Source: Enterococcus faecalis (GTDB lineage Bacteria > Bacillota > Bacilli > Lactobacillales > Enterococcaceae). From it: a stretch of 64,000 nucleotides of DNA. The DNA is taken from NCBI RefSeq assembly GCF_029024925.1, contig NZ_CP118962.1, forward strand, positions 1,396,001 to 1,460,000. The letters are read 5' to 3'. Positions within the stretch are counted from its first letter, which is position 1, and each line of letters starts with the position of its first letter. A model generated the notes under the pieces. The model did not search any database. It worked only from the letters and a program-made list of their open reading frames with translations, and was not told where the DNA came from. Made by a program: the position numbers and the translations under genes. This document shows positions 8,493-16,858 of the stretch, one piece after another.

Positions 8493-9158
8493 ATGAAATA
8501 TTTGAAAAATAGACAGAAATTACAAGAATATATTGATTTATATCAATTGCAGAGTTACATGGATACACCATTAGCAGAAATTGGCCAATTAGTAACATTT
8601 GAAAAATCCGAACATTTAATTGAACTCGATCAATCCTCTAACCATTTATACTTTCTTTTGGAAGGAAATGTTATGATTTATACGCCTACATTAGAAGACC
8701 AGAAAGTTTGCATCAGCTATACTCACCCAATTGCGCTCTTAGGCGAAGCCTCTTCTTTATGGAAAAAATCACCAAAAAGTAATGTTTTGGCTAATACTGC
8801 GTGTCTTTGTTTATGTATTCCGTTAAATGAACACCGCACAGTGTTACAGAATGATTTACTTTTTTTACAAACCATTTGTCTTACCTTAAGTGAGCGACTT
8901 AACTCTGGTGCACTTCTGGCTTCCTCTTTGATAGAGCCTGTTGATGTTCGCTTAGCAAAATATATTTTAGCGCATCAAAAGAATAGTTATTTCAATTGTA
9001 AACTAACCACTTGTGCAACTACATTAAACGTTAGTTATCGTCATTTAACACGCCTCATTACACAATTTAAAAAAGAGGGCATCATTCAAAAAGAGCAACA
9101 AGAGTACCTCATCCTTAATCCAGAAAAATTGACAGATATAGCAAAAATGAAACGATAA
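8493..9158 (+). CDS. Crp/Fnr-family transcriptional regulator (YeiL-like)
   Basis: This protein of about 221 residues has an N-terminal cyclic-nucleotide-binding-like beta barrel and a C-terminal winged helix (TTCATTLNVSYRHLTRLITQF). The phosphate-binding cassette region reads GEASSLWKKSPKSN and lacks the Arg expected for cAMP binding. No Fnr-type cysteine cluster is evident, so its signal is unknown. I prefer ATG 8493 (AAAGGTG upstream) over GTG 8478. It is transcribed away from phnD across a 180-bp shared region, making it the likely local regulator of the phn operon. Confidence 0.8.
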   Translation: MKYLKNRQKLQEYIDLYQLQSYMDTPLAEIGQLVTFEKSEHLIELDQSSNHLYFLLEGNVMIYTPTLEDQKVCISYTHPIALLGEASSLWKKSPKSNVLANTACLCLCIPLNEHRTVLQNDLLFLQTICLTLSERLNSGALLASSLIEPVDVRLAKYILAHQKNSYFNCKLTTCATTLNVSYRHLTRLITQFKKEGIIQKEQQEYLILNPEKLTDIAKMKR

Positions 9159-9159
9159 A

Positions 9160-9206
9160 AAAAAACTAAGAAATTAGATTTTTATCTAATTTCTTAGTTT
9201 TTTATT
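9160..9206. terminator. bidirectional terminator between the Crp-like gene and cls
   Basis: A long AT-rich hairpin with arms AAACTAAGAAATTAGAT and ATCTAATTTCTTAGTTT around a T-rich loop. A-run and T-run flanks allow termination of both convergent genes. Confidence 0.85.
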
Positions 9207-9252
9207 AGTTAATCATTCTTTGACTAGCGTACAGCTGTTTAAAAGATATTTT

Positions 9253-10713
9253 TTACAAGACTGGTGACAACAAGCGTGAAAAGTTTTGCTTGAAGCGTAG
9301 CCAGTACCCTTGTTTTTTAATTATCTCGTCGGTTAGTAAGACACTTTTTTCTATATCTTCTTCAAAGACTTGCGCTAACATCCACGCAATGTCAGGATTG
9401 TAAATAAACGTACTTACCTCAAAATTCAATGAATAACTGCGAATATCTTGGTTTGTTGTCCCAACCATAGCTAATTCATCATCAATCACCATTGTTTTTG
9501 CATGAATAAACCCACTATCATAAATATAAATTTTAATGCCGCGTTTGTGTAAGTAATTCGCGTAATATTGTGTTGCGCGGTAAATAAAGGGATGGTCAGG
9601 CATACAAGGAATCATAATTCGCACGTCGACACCTGAACGAACCGCCACTAACAACGCATTAATCATACTATCGTCAGGGATTAAATACGGTGTTTGAATC
9701 CAGACACTCTTTTCTGCAGAAAAAATCATCCGAACAAACCCGCTTTTCAAAATTTCTTCTTCTGAATCAGGACCATCTGAAACAACTTGTAAGGACAAAT
9801 GCTCCACTTCATGATCTTCTGGTAATTTAAAATATTTTTCATGATACGTCATACGTTCTTCAGGATATTTGACTGAAGCATTCCAATCCATGATAAATAT
9901 CTCTTGCAATGAAAATACGGCCGTCCCGACCAAACGAATATGGGTATCTCGCCAGTAACCAAATTTTTCGGTGACATTCAAATATTGATCCCCAACATTG
10001 AACCCGCCGGTCCAGCCAATTTTCCCATCGATGACAACAATTTTCCGATGCAAGTGATAATTTAGACGTGTTTTACGGATCATATCGCGAGAAGTAATAA
10101 AGGGAGCTACTTTTCCTCCAGCGTCAACGTAACGAGCAAAAAACTTTTTATTTGCGCCGGGTGAACCCCAAGGATCGTAAATTAAGTAAACTTCCACGCC
10201 TTCATGCAACTTTTCGATTAATACATCTAAAAATTGATTGCCAATCGTGTCATTAAAAAACGCATAATATTCCACATGAACGGTTTCTTTCGCTGCACGA
10301 ATATCTTCAAATAATGCTTGGAATTTTTCTTGGCCATCTGTGAATAATTGCAAACTATTTCTTTTGGCCAACGGTGATGCGTCCATATTCCGGAAATAAC
10401 GATTTAAAACTTTCGCATCATAAAGTAAATCATAACGTTTATCGCGCCCTGCTTTTTTGTTATCGATGTCCACTTTTTCTTTAATTCGTTGAACCATTTG
10501 TTTTTCATCATCAGACAATTTAAAAACTTCTTGTCCATCGATACCTCGCCCACAGAATAAGTAAATAATAAAGCCGATACCAGGCAAGAAAATCAACGTC
10601 ATCATCCATGCTAAAACGCTGGAAATACTACGAGGTTTTCTAAAAACAGTAATTAAGGCAGCAATAACGTTAATTACTAATAAAAATAACAAAATCCAAA
10701 CAAAAATTTTCAT
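9253..10713 (-). CDS. cls: cardiolipin synthase
   Basis: A 486-residue membrane-bound phospholipase-D-superfamily enzyme that condenses two phosphatidylglycerol molecules to cardiolipin and glycerol. Two N-terminal transmembrane helices precede two HKD catalytic motifs: HLHRKIVVIDGKIGWTGG near residue 220 and HAKTMVIDDELAMVGT near residue 400. Length and architecture are normal for bacterial Cls. The ATG is preceded by GGAGGTAAGCG. It is monocistronic. Confidence 0.95.
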   Translation of the reverse strand: MKIFVWILLFLLVINVIAALITVFRKPRSISSVLAWMMTLIFLPGIGFIIYLFCGRGIDGQEVFKLSDDEKQMVQRIKEKVDIDNKKAGRDKRYDLLYDAKVLNRYFRNMDASPLAKRNSLQLFTDGQEKFQALFEDIRAAKETVHVEYYAFFNDTIGNQFLDVLIEKLHEGVEVYLIYDPWGSPGANKKFFARYVDAGGKVAPFITSRDMIRKTRLNYHLHRKIVVIDGKIGWTGGFNVGDQYLNVTEKFGYWRDTHIRLVGTAVFSLQEIFIMDWNASVKYPEERMTYHEKYFKLPEDHEVEHLSLQVVSDGPDSEEEILKSGFVRMIFSAEKSVWIQTPYLIPDDSMINALLVAVRSGVDVRIMIPCMPDHPFIYRATQYYANYLHKRGIKIYIYDSGFIHAKTMVIDDELAMVGTTNQDIRSYSLNFEVSTFIYNPDIAWMLAQVFEEDIEKSVLLTDEIIKKQGYWLRFKQNFSRLLSPVL

Positions 10714-10893
10714 CGCTTACCTCCTTTTTACTTCATACTAAGATTATATCAAATAACAGTTAAATTAGGCGAATAATATGAGCGAGTATTCAAAAAAGAA
10801 TTCATTTCTATAAGTGTTTCGCCTTTGATTCTCAGTTTTTCTGTACTATAATGAGGGCTGGATGTAAAGATTTTGAAAAGAGGTACTTATTTT

Positions 10894-11445
10894 ATGGTCG
10901 TTGATTTGAAAATGTTAGCTATGATTTTTATCATTAATTTTGCGTATATTACCTTAAATACTATTCGTTTTATGTTAACGATGAAAGGTTATCGGGTTAT
11001 TGCACCGCTGGTTAGTATGGCTGAAATAACAATTTATGTCTTAGGGCTAAGTATGGTTCTGAATCGGTTAGACAATCCTTTAAATTTACTTGTTTATGCG
11101 CTTGGTTACGCTGTTGGCATTAGTGTAGGAATTAAAATCGAAGACTATTTGGCCTTGGGTTATATTATGGTATCAGTTATCCTCCCTTCTACTACTGAAC
11201 AATTTCATTTACCAGAAACACTTCGTGAACACGGCTATGGTGTTACGCAAAGTGTCGCCTACGGACGCGAAGGAGAACGAATGGTTTTAGAAATTCTTTC
11301 CCCAAGAAAAAACGAACGTACATTGTACAAATTAATCAATCAATTAGAGCCGAGAGCATTTATCATTTCCTATGAGCCTAAGTTCATTTCCGGTGGTTTT
11401 TGGACGAAAAAAGTTCGCAAAAGAAATGACGCCATTTCTCACTAA
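10894..11445 (+). CDS. UPF0316/DUF2179 membrane protein
   Basis: A protein of about 183 residues: three predicted transmembrane segments, then a C-terminal soluble ferredoxin-like DUF2179 domain (GYGVTQSVAYGREGERMVLEI... and YKLINQLEPRAFIISYEPKFI). ATG 10894 follows AAAAGAGG with suitable spacing, whereas the upstream TTG at 10873 lacks a site. Families with this C-terminal domain are widespread in Firmicutes, and no firm function is known to me. It is divergent from cls. Confidence 0.85.
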   Translation: MVVDLKMLAMIFIINFAYITLNTIRFMLTMKGYRVIAPLVSMAEITIYVLGLSMVLNRLDNPLNLLVYALGYAVGISVGIKIEDYLALGYIMVSVILPSTTEQFHLPETLREHGYGVTQSVAYGREGERMVLEILSPRKNERTLYKLINQLEPRAFIISYEPKFISGGFWTKKVRKRNDAISH

Positions 11446-11466
11446 GAAGCGGCGTCATTTCTTGTT
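11423..11466 (+). terminator. terminator overlapping the 3' end of the UPF0316 gene
   Basis: AAATGACGCC within the last codons pairs with GGCGTCATTT after the stop, followed by a T-rich stretch. The hairpin overlaps the coding end. Confidence 0.8.
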
Positions 11467-11503
11467 ATTGATTTTTAGTTTACATAATAAAATTATCGTA
11501 ACT

Positions 11504-12388
11504 TTAATTTATTCTAAGATAACTTAGAGAGTTCGTACCTAGTTGCTCAATCAATTGTTGCATAAAAACTAAGCGTTCGATGGCCGATCGGTTAGCAATT
11601 TTTTCATAATAAAATGCTAGAATATTCGACTGTGCTTCTAAAGGCTCGGCTTGTTCCGTTGCTACTGGTAAAAGGAGTTTTAAGTGGTCCTGGTCAATCG
11701 TAATCACTTGGGTCAAGTGCAAACTTTCTTGAAAAATATTAGGCACAGTACTGACTTTGCGGCCTCGCAGAGCTTGTTTAATGACTCTTCTCGCTTGCGA
11801 AAGATAGTATTCAGGATTTACGTCCCCTAGCAAGTCATATAAAGCGCTGAAGGCTTCTGGCAAGGATTGCTCTTTGCCCAAGTAATCAAAATAACGAGGC
11901 ATTGTTGGAACCTCTGTCTTTTCTTTTTCAAGCGTAATTATAGATAGTTGTGCCGAGGCCAATCTTTGTTTTTGATAAAATGTGAGGCCACCGCTCACGC
12001 CAAAAAAATAGTCTTCCTCTTCTGGAAACACTTGTGGCCAAAAAGATTCAGCTAGCCAAAATAATTGCTCTGTTACAGTTCCTTTAAACTTAGGAAGTTC
12101 GTCTTCAGCCAAGGGCAAACTCGCAACTTCAGCTGCCGTATAGATAGGAAAATTCAAACGATATTGACGATTTTCCCGAATGATTAACTGACAATCAATC
12201 ATTTCTGATAAAAATTGTTCTAACTTGGCTTCTGTTGCAAAGGCCGCTTTTAATTGTCTTAAAATGATTCTTTCTTCCCGATGTTCATACATAAAAGTAA
12301 CAAGAGGGAAAAAAAGTGATTGGTTGAGCAAATGATTGTATTGTTTCGTTTGTTGCGGAGAATGATAGTAAATTGCTAAATCATTCAT
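11504..12388 (-). CDS. conserved hypothetical protein downstream of ppaC (possibly DUF1803)
   Basis: A 294-residue soluble acidic protein without signal peptide or membrane segment. The ATG has AAAGGGG 7 nt upstream. The N-terminal part (EERIILRQLKAAF..., residues 38-90) looks like a small winged-helix-like module; the rest is unassigned. It follows ppaC on the same strand, separated by a long inverted repeat. I recall a streptococcal DUF1803 family beside ppaC and think this belongs there, but that is memory only. Function unknown. Confidence 0.7.
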   Translation of the reverse strand: MNDLAIYYHSPQQTKQYNHLLNQSLFFPLVTFMYEHREERIILRQLKAAFATEAKLEQFLSEMIDCQLIIRENRQYRLNFPIYTAAEVASLPLAEDELPKFKGTVTEQLFWLAESFWPQVFPEEEDYFFGVSGGLTFYQKQRLASAQLSIITLEKEKTEVPTMPRYFDYLGKEQSLPEAFSALYDLLGDVNPEYYLSQARRVIKQALRGRKVSTVPNIFQESLHLTQVITIDQDHLKLLLPVATEQAEPLEAQSNILAFYYEKIANRSAIERLVFMQQLIEQLGTNSLSYLRIN

Positions 12389-12408
12389 GTTAACGCCCCT
12401 TTACTATT

Positions 12409-12453
12409 GAAGCGCCTAAGCAACAAGGAATTTATCGCGTTGCTTAGGCGCTT
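12409..12453 (-). terminator. long inverted repeat between ppaC and the downstream gene
   Basis: Perfect 15-bp arms (AAGCGCCTAAGCAAC / GTTGCTTAGGCGCTT) around a 14-nt loop. On the minus strand there is no clear T-run after it, so it may be a partial terminator or processing hairpin controlling read-through from ppaC. Confidence 0.6.
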
Positions 12454-12459
12454 ACGGTT

Positions 12460-13386
12460 TTAGTTAAAGACTTCTGTTAATTGTGGTACTACTTGTTTTT
12501 TACGAGAAACAACGCCTGGTAAGAACGCACGATTGTTAACTAATGTTACATTAAACGCTGCTTCAATTTTGGCTTGTTCCGCACCAATCGCTAATAATTC
12601 AGAATCACTGTCTAGGATATTCGTAATAATTAAGACAAACAAGTCATAATTATTGGCTGCATTTTCTGCGGCCATAGCTGCTTCTAATTCAGCTTGACGA
12701 TCTAAAAATTCTGCTAAGTCGACGGTATTTACTTGTGCAACGCGAACTGTTTTGCCGTTCATTGGGAAGCTCTTAGCATCTAAATCTAAAAGAACTTCAG
12801 CTGATTTATCGCTTAAATTTGTTCCTGCTTTTAATAAGTCAAGACCATAGCCTTCTAAATTAATTTCAGCAATATCAGCTAGGGCGTGCGCTGCATCGAT
12901 GTCTTCTTGTGTGCAAGTTGGTGATTTAAATAATAATGTATCAGAAATAATCGCTGAGACCATCATACCAGCAATTTGAGCTGGAATTGTCACGTTATTT
13001 TCTTTAAACATTTTATAGATGATTGTACTGGTACACCCTACTGGTTCTGCACGATAATACAATGGATCTGCTGTTTCGAAGTTGGCAATCCGGTGATGAT
13101 CCACTACTGCTAAAATGTTTACTTCAGCGATATCTGAAATGCTTTGTTGGAATTCGTTATGATCCACTAACATGACTTGGTTTGTTTCGCTAGCTGCTTC
13201 AGTGACAACACGTGGTGCTTCAATATTGAAGTAATCTAAGGCATATTGTGTTTCTTCACTTGGTGTTCCTAAAGCGACAGCTTCTGTCTCTTTTCCTAAT
13301 TCTTTTTGTAAGTAAGCAAAACTAATTGCTGCTCCGATAGCATCTGTATCAGGATTTTGGTGTCCAAAAACTAAAATTTTTGACAT
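12460..13386 (-). CDS. ppaC: manganese-dependent inorganic pyrophosphatase
   Basis: A 308-residue family II pyrophosphatase (DHH superfamily) that hydrolyses PPi in the cytosol. Metal-binding motifs are [11 protein letters not shown] at the N-terminus, VDHNE and [10 protein letters not shown]; the C-terminal DHHA2 domain ends with [11 protein letters not shown] chose ATG 13386 ([10 protein letters not shown]...), the family's usual start, with AGGAGTG upstream; the extra 21 upstream codons carry no ribosome-binding site. Length is typical. Confidence 0.96.
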   Translation of the reverse strand: MSKILVFGHQNPDTDAIGAAISFAYLQKELGKETEAVALGTPSEETQYALDYFNIEAPRVVTEAASETNQVMLVDHNEFQQSISDIAEVNILAVVDHHRIANFETADPLYYRAEPVGCTSTIIYKMFKENNVTIPAQIAGMMVSAIISDTLLFKSPTCTQEDIDAAHALADIAEINLEGYGLDLLKAGTNLSDKSAEVLLDLDAKSFPMNGKTVRVAQVNTVDLAEFLDRQAELEAAMAAENAANNYDLFVLIITNILDSDSELLAIGAEQAKIEAAFNVTLVNNRAFLPGVVSRKKQVVPQLTEVFN

Positions 13387-13426
13387 AATACACACTCCTT
13401 GGTTTTGATTCACTCTTAATGATAAC

Positions 13427-13474
13427 AAAAAATAGAAAAGAAACAACAAAAAAATTGTCTTCTTTTCTATTTTT
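13427..13474 (-). terminator. terminator after pflA
   Basis: AAAAATAGAAAAGAA pairs with TTCTTTTCTATTTTT, ending in a T-run on the minus strand, between pflA and ppaC. Confidence 0.7.
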
Positions 13475-13481
13475 TCGTTTG

Positions 13482-14246
13482 TTAACGTGCTAGATAACCT
13501 TGATAGTCCTCGACATGTAGTAGTTTTTTCGCATTTTCAACACGATCATTTTTAGGAGGCTCAATTCCTTCTAATGGATAAGGAATACCTAGTTCTTCCC
13601 ATTTGTACTTGCCCATCGTATGATAAGGAAGCACTTCAACTTTATCTACATTGTTTAATGTTTTTATGAAGGCATCCAGACGGATTAAATATTCGTCGTA
13701 ATCACTACGTTGAGGCACCAATACGTGGCGAATCCAAACAGGTTTGTCAATTTCAGATAAATAGGTAGCCATTTCCAAAATATTATCATTTGATTGCGTT
13801 GTTAACAGTTTATGCTGCTCGTTATCAATATGTTTGATGTCGAATAAGAGTAAATCTGTGTACTTCATCAATTCATCAAATTGACTAATGAAGGGTTCTT
13901 CCCGAGTAAAAGGTTTGCCACACGTATCTAAGGTTGTATGAATGCCTTGTGCTTTGGCTTTTTTAAATAAATCGATTAAAAAGTCCATTTGCAATAGCGG
14001 CTCACCACCACTGACAGTGATACCACCCTTTTCGCCCCAATAAGAGCGAAAACGTAATGCTTCCTCTAATACTTCGTCAGTCGTCACCACACGACCACCG
14101 GAACCAATTTTCCAAGTATCTGGATTATGACAGAATTGACATCTCATGCGACACCCTTGTGTAAATACGATAAAACGGACACCTGGACCATCAACGGTAC
14201 CAAAATTTTCTGTTGAATGAATTCTACCTGTAACTGGTGTTGTCAT
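13482..14246 (-). CDS. pflA: pyruvate formate-lyase activating enzyme
   Basis: A 254-residue radical-SAM enzyme that installs the glycyl radical on PflB under anaerobic conditions. The [4Fe-4S] cluster motif [11 protein letters not shown] (CxxxCxxC) is near residue 31, followed by [12 protein letters not shown] 14246 gives [11 protein letters not shown], preceded by GAAGAGGGATC; the longer frame starting at 14294 runs into the pflB-pflA hairpin and is unlikely. It is the second gene of a pflB-pflA unit. Confidence 0.96.
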   Translation of the reverse strand: MTTPVTGRIHSTENFGTVDGPGVRFIVFTQGCRMRCQFCHNPDTWKIGSGGRVVTTDEVLEEALRFRSYWGEKGGITVSGGEPLLQMDFLIDLFKKAKAQGIHTTLDTCGKPFTREEPFISQFDELMKYTDLLLFDIKHIDNEQHKLLTTQSNDNILEMATYLSEIDKPVWIRHVLVPQRSDYDEYLIRLDAFIKTLNNVDKVEVLPYHTMGKYKWEELGIPYPLEGIEPPKNDRVENAKKLLHVEDYQGYLAR

Positions 14247-14270
14247 AATGATCCCTCTTCTTTCAAACGA

Positions 14271-14300
14271 AAAGGATGACACGTTAAATGTCACCCTTTC
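14271..14300 (-). terminator. attenuating hairpin between pflB and pflA
   Basis: AAAGGGTGACA pairs with TGTCATCCTTT (one G-T wobble) and ends in a short T-run. It lies between the pflB stop and the pflA start, and probably lowers pflA expression relative to pflB. Confidence 0.65.
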
Positions 14301-14322
14301 AGTTAAATAATGTAAATGTTTT

Positions 14323-16569
14323 TTATAGTCTGTCGTGTGAAGTTCTTGAAATAACGTCTGCTTGTTGTTCAGGAGTTAAGTCACGGAATTTCACGGCATA
14401 TCCAGATACACGGATAGTTAAGTTTGGATATTTTTCTGGATGTGCTTGTGCATCTAATAATAATTCGTTTGTAAATACGTTTACGTTTAAGTGGTAACCA
14501 CCTTTATCGAAGTAGCCATCTAATACGTTACGTAAGTTGTTAATTCTTGTGTCGTCGTCTTTACCTAAACCATTAGGGTTGATGGTTTGTGTATTAGAAA
14601 TACCATCTAAAGCGATTGTATATTCTAAACGAGCTGTTGAGTTTAATGAAGCTAATAAGCCATTTTTCTCACCTAAGAATTTACCGTCTTGATAACTTGG
14701 GTTCGCACCTGGTGCAAGAGGTTTGCCGGCACGACGTCCGTCAGGCGTGTTCCCTGTTGCTTTACCATAAACAACGTTTGAAGTGATTGTTAATAATGAA
14801 GTCGTTGGTTTAGAGTTACGGTATGTGTGTTGACGTTTAATTTGTGTCATAAAGTAATCTAAAATCCAGTTAGCCATTGCATCGGCTTCTTCGTTATCGT
14901 TTCCGTATGTTGGGAATTCTTTTGTTGGTACATAATCAATTGCCATACCATCTTCGTCACGGATTACTTCTACTTCACCGTGTTTAATTGCCATGATACT
15001 ATCAGTCGCATGAGAGATTCCGGCAATACCAGTTGCGAATGTCCGTTGTAAATCAGTATCCATTAAAGCTAATTGTGGTGCTTCATATGCATATTTATCA
15101 TGCATGTAATGAATAATGTTTAATGTGTTAACGTACAATTCAGCTAACCAGTCTAAGATGTCTTTATAGCGTTCCATGAATTCATGGTAATCTAATTTGT
15201 CACCAGTCATTGGACGATATTTTGGTGCTACTTGCATTTTAGTTTTTTCGTCGACCCCGCCGTTAATTGCATAAAGAACAGCTTTCGCTAAGTTCGCACG
15301 AGCGCCGAAGAATTGCATATCTTTACCCATAACTGTTGCAGAAACACAACATGCGATTGCGCAGTCGTCAGAACCCCAGTTTTCACGTAATAAGTCATCG
15401 TTTTCAAATTGGATAGATGAGCTTTCTTTCGCGATTTTAGCTGCATATGTTCTGAAGCCTTCTGGTAAGTGAGAAGAATATAATACAGTTAAGTTAGGTT
15501 CTGGAGATGGTCCCATGTTTGTTAATGTGTGTAAGATACGGAAGTCATTTTTGGTAACTAATGAACGACCGTCAATACCCATACCAGCAATAGATAATGT
15601 TGCCCAAATTGGATAACCAGAGAATAATTGGTTGTATTCTGGTGTCCGTGCAAATTTAACCATACGTAATTTCATGATTAAATGGTCAATCATTTCTTGT
15701 GCTTCAAATTCAGTGATTAAACCAGCTTCTAAGTCACGTTGGATATAGATATCTAAGAATGCTGAGATACGACCAATTGACATTGCCGCACCATTTTGAG
15801 ATTTAATGGCACCTAGGTAACCAAAGTATAACCATTGGATTGCTTCTTGCGCATTTGCAGCAGGACGAGAAATATCGAAACCATAAGAAGCAGCCATTTG
15901 TTTTAAGTCATTTAACGCACGGTATTGTTCAGATATTTCTTCACGTAAGCGAATAACATCGTCTGTCATTTCTTTGTTACCAGTGTTATCATGATCTTTT
16001 TTCTTTTGTTCCATTAAGTAGTCGATACCATATAATGCGATACGACGATAGTCACCGATAATACGGCCACGGCCATAAGCATCTGGAAGACCAGTAATGA
16101 TTTTGTTTTTACGTGCTAAACGCATTTCAGCTGTGTAGGCATCAAAAACACCTTGGTTATGTGTTTTTCTGTATTCTGTGAAGATTTTTGTCATTTCTTC
16201 GTCAGTTTCATAACCATTTGAAACTAAGGCATTGTTCGCCATTTTAATACCACCGAATGGCATAAATGCTTGTTTTAATGGTACATCTGTTTGTAAACCG
16301 ACAATTTTTTCTTCTTCTTTGATTAAGTAACCAGGTTCATGTGACGTAATAGTTGCTGGGATATCGCTATCCATGTCATAAACGCCATTTTTTTCATGTT
16401 GGATTTCAAATAATTCTTGTAGTTTTGCCCATAATTTGTCAGTGCTCGGAGCGATTGGTTCTAAGAAACTGTCGTCGCCTTTGTACTCTGTGTAGTTGTT
16501 TTGAATAAAATCACGAGTGTCAACGCTTGTTCTCCATTTGTCGCCTTTAAAGCCTTCCCATTGTTTCAT
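14323..16569 (-). CDS. pflB: formate acetyltransferase (pyruvate formate-lyase)
   Basis: A 748-residue glycyl-radical enzyme that converts pyruvate and CoA to acetyl-CoA and formate in anaerobic fermentation. The adjacent active-site cysteines are in CAIACCVS near residue 408, and the radical glycine is in the C-terminal motif RVSGYAV. Length is full. The ATG is preceded by AAGGAGGCAAACACTTC. A clear promoter and repeated TTGTGAAAA elements lie upstream. Confidence 0.98.
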   Translation of the reverse strand: MKQWEGFKGDKWRTSVDTRDFIQNNYTEYKGDDSFLEPIAPSTDKLWAKLQELFEIQHEKNGVYDMDSDIPATITSHEPGYLIKEEEKIVGLQTDVPLKQAFMPFGGIKMANNALVSNGYETDEEMTKIFTEYRKTHNQGVFDAYTAEMRLARKNKIITGLPDAYGRGRIIGDYRRIALYGIDYLMEQKKKDHDNTGNKEMTDDVIRLREEISEQYRALNDLKQMAASYGFDISRPAANAQEAIQWLYFGYLGAIKSQNGAAMSIGRISAFLDIYIQRDLEAGLITEFEAQEMIDHLIMKLRMVKFARTPEYNQLFSGYPIWATLSIAGMGIDGRSLVTKNDFRILHTLTNMGPSPEPNLTVLYSSHLPEGFRTYAAKIAKESSSIQFENDDLLRENWGSDDCAIACCVSATVMGKDMQFFGARANLAKAVLYAINGGVDEKTKMQVAPKYRPMTGDKLDYHEFMERYKDILDWLAELYVNTLNIIHYMHDKYAYEAPQLALMDTDLQRTFATGIAGISHATDSIMAIKHGEVEVIRDEDGMAIDYVPTKEFPTYGNDNEEADAMANWILDYFMTQIKRQHTYRNSKPTTSLLTITSNVVYGKATGNTPDGRRAGKPLAPGANPSYQDGKFLGEKNGLLASLNSTARLEYTIALDGISNTQTINPNGLGKDDDTRINNLRNVLDGYFDKGGYHLNVNVFTNELLLDAQAHPEKYPNLTIRVSGYAVKFRDLTPEQQADVISRTSHDRL

Positions 16570-16628
16570 GAAGTGTTTGCCTCCTTAGTTAACTGCTACT
16601 TGATTGTATGTAACAGCTTTATGTGATT

Positions 16629-16656
16629 AGTATAACACATAACCTTTTAGATGCAA
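16629..16656 (-). promoter_or_regulatory. pflB promoter
   Basis: TTGCAT (16651-16656) and TATACT (16629-16634) on the minus strand with a 16-nt spacer, upstream of pflB. Confidence 0.7.
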
Positions 16657-16737
16657 GCGTTTTTTTATTATTTATTGCACTTTCTTAATAAATAAATGGG
16701 AAGTGAAGATTCTAAACGCTGATATATAAACATTTAT

Positions 16738-16783
16738 ACTTGTGAAAATAAGAACGATTTATAGTTGTTATCACTTGTGAAAA
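16738..16783. repeat. 11-bp direct repeat upstream of pflB (Rex-like half sites)
   Basis: ACTTGTGAAAA occurs at 16738-16748 and again at 16773-16783. TTGTGAAA resembles a half-site of the NADH-sensing repressor Rex (TTGTGAN6TCACAA). The second copy is part of the short palindrome TCACTTGTGA. Full Rex operators are not present, so assignment is tentative. Confidence 0.4.
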
Positions 16784-16802
16784 ATGTACTTCTGTATTAA
16801 AA

Positions 16803-16838
16803 ACAGCAGCCATCTGTATTAATACAGATGGCTGCTGT
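16803..16838 (-). terminator. parE-parC terminator, 36-bp perfect palindrome
   Basis: The arms run ACAGCAGCCATCTGTATT and its exact complement with no spacer, centred on TTAA. On the minus strand it is followed by TTTTTAA, just after the parC stop at 16859. Confidence 0.8.
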
Positions 16839-16858
16839 GGAGATATTTATAACACAGT

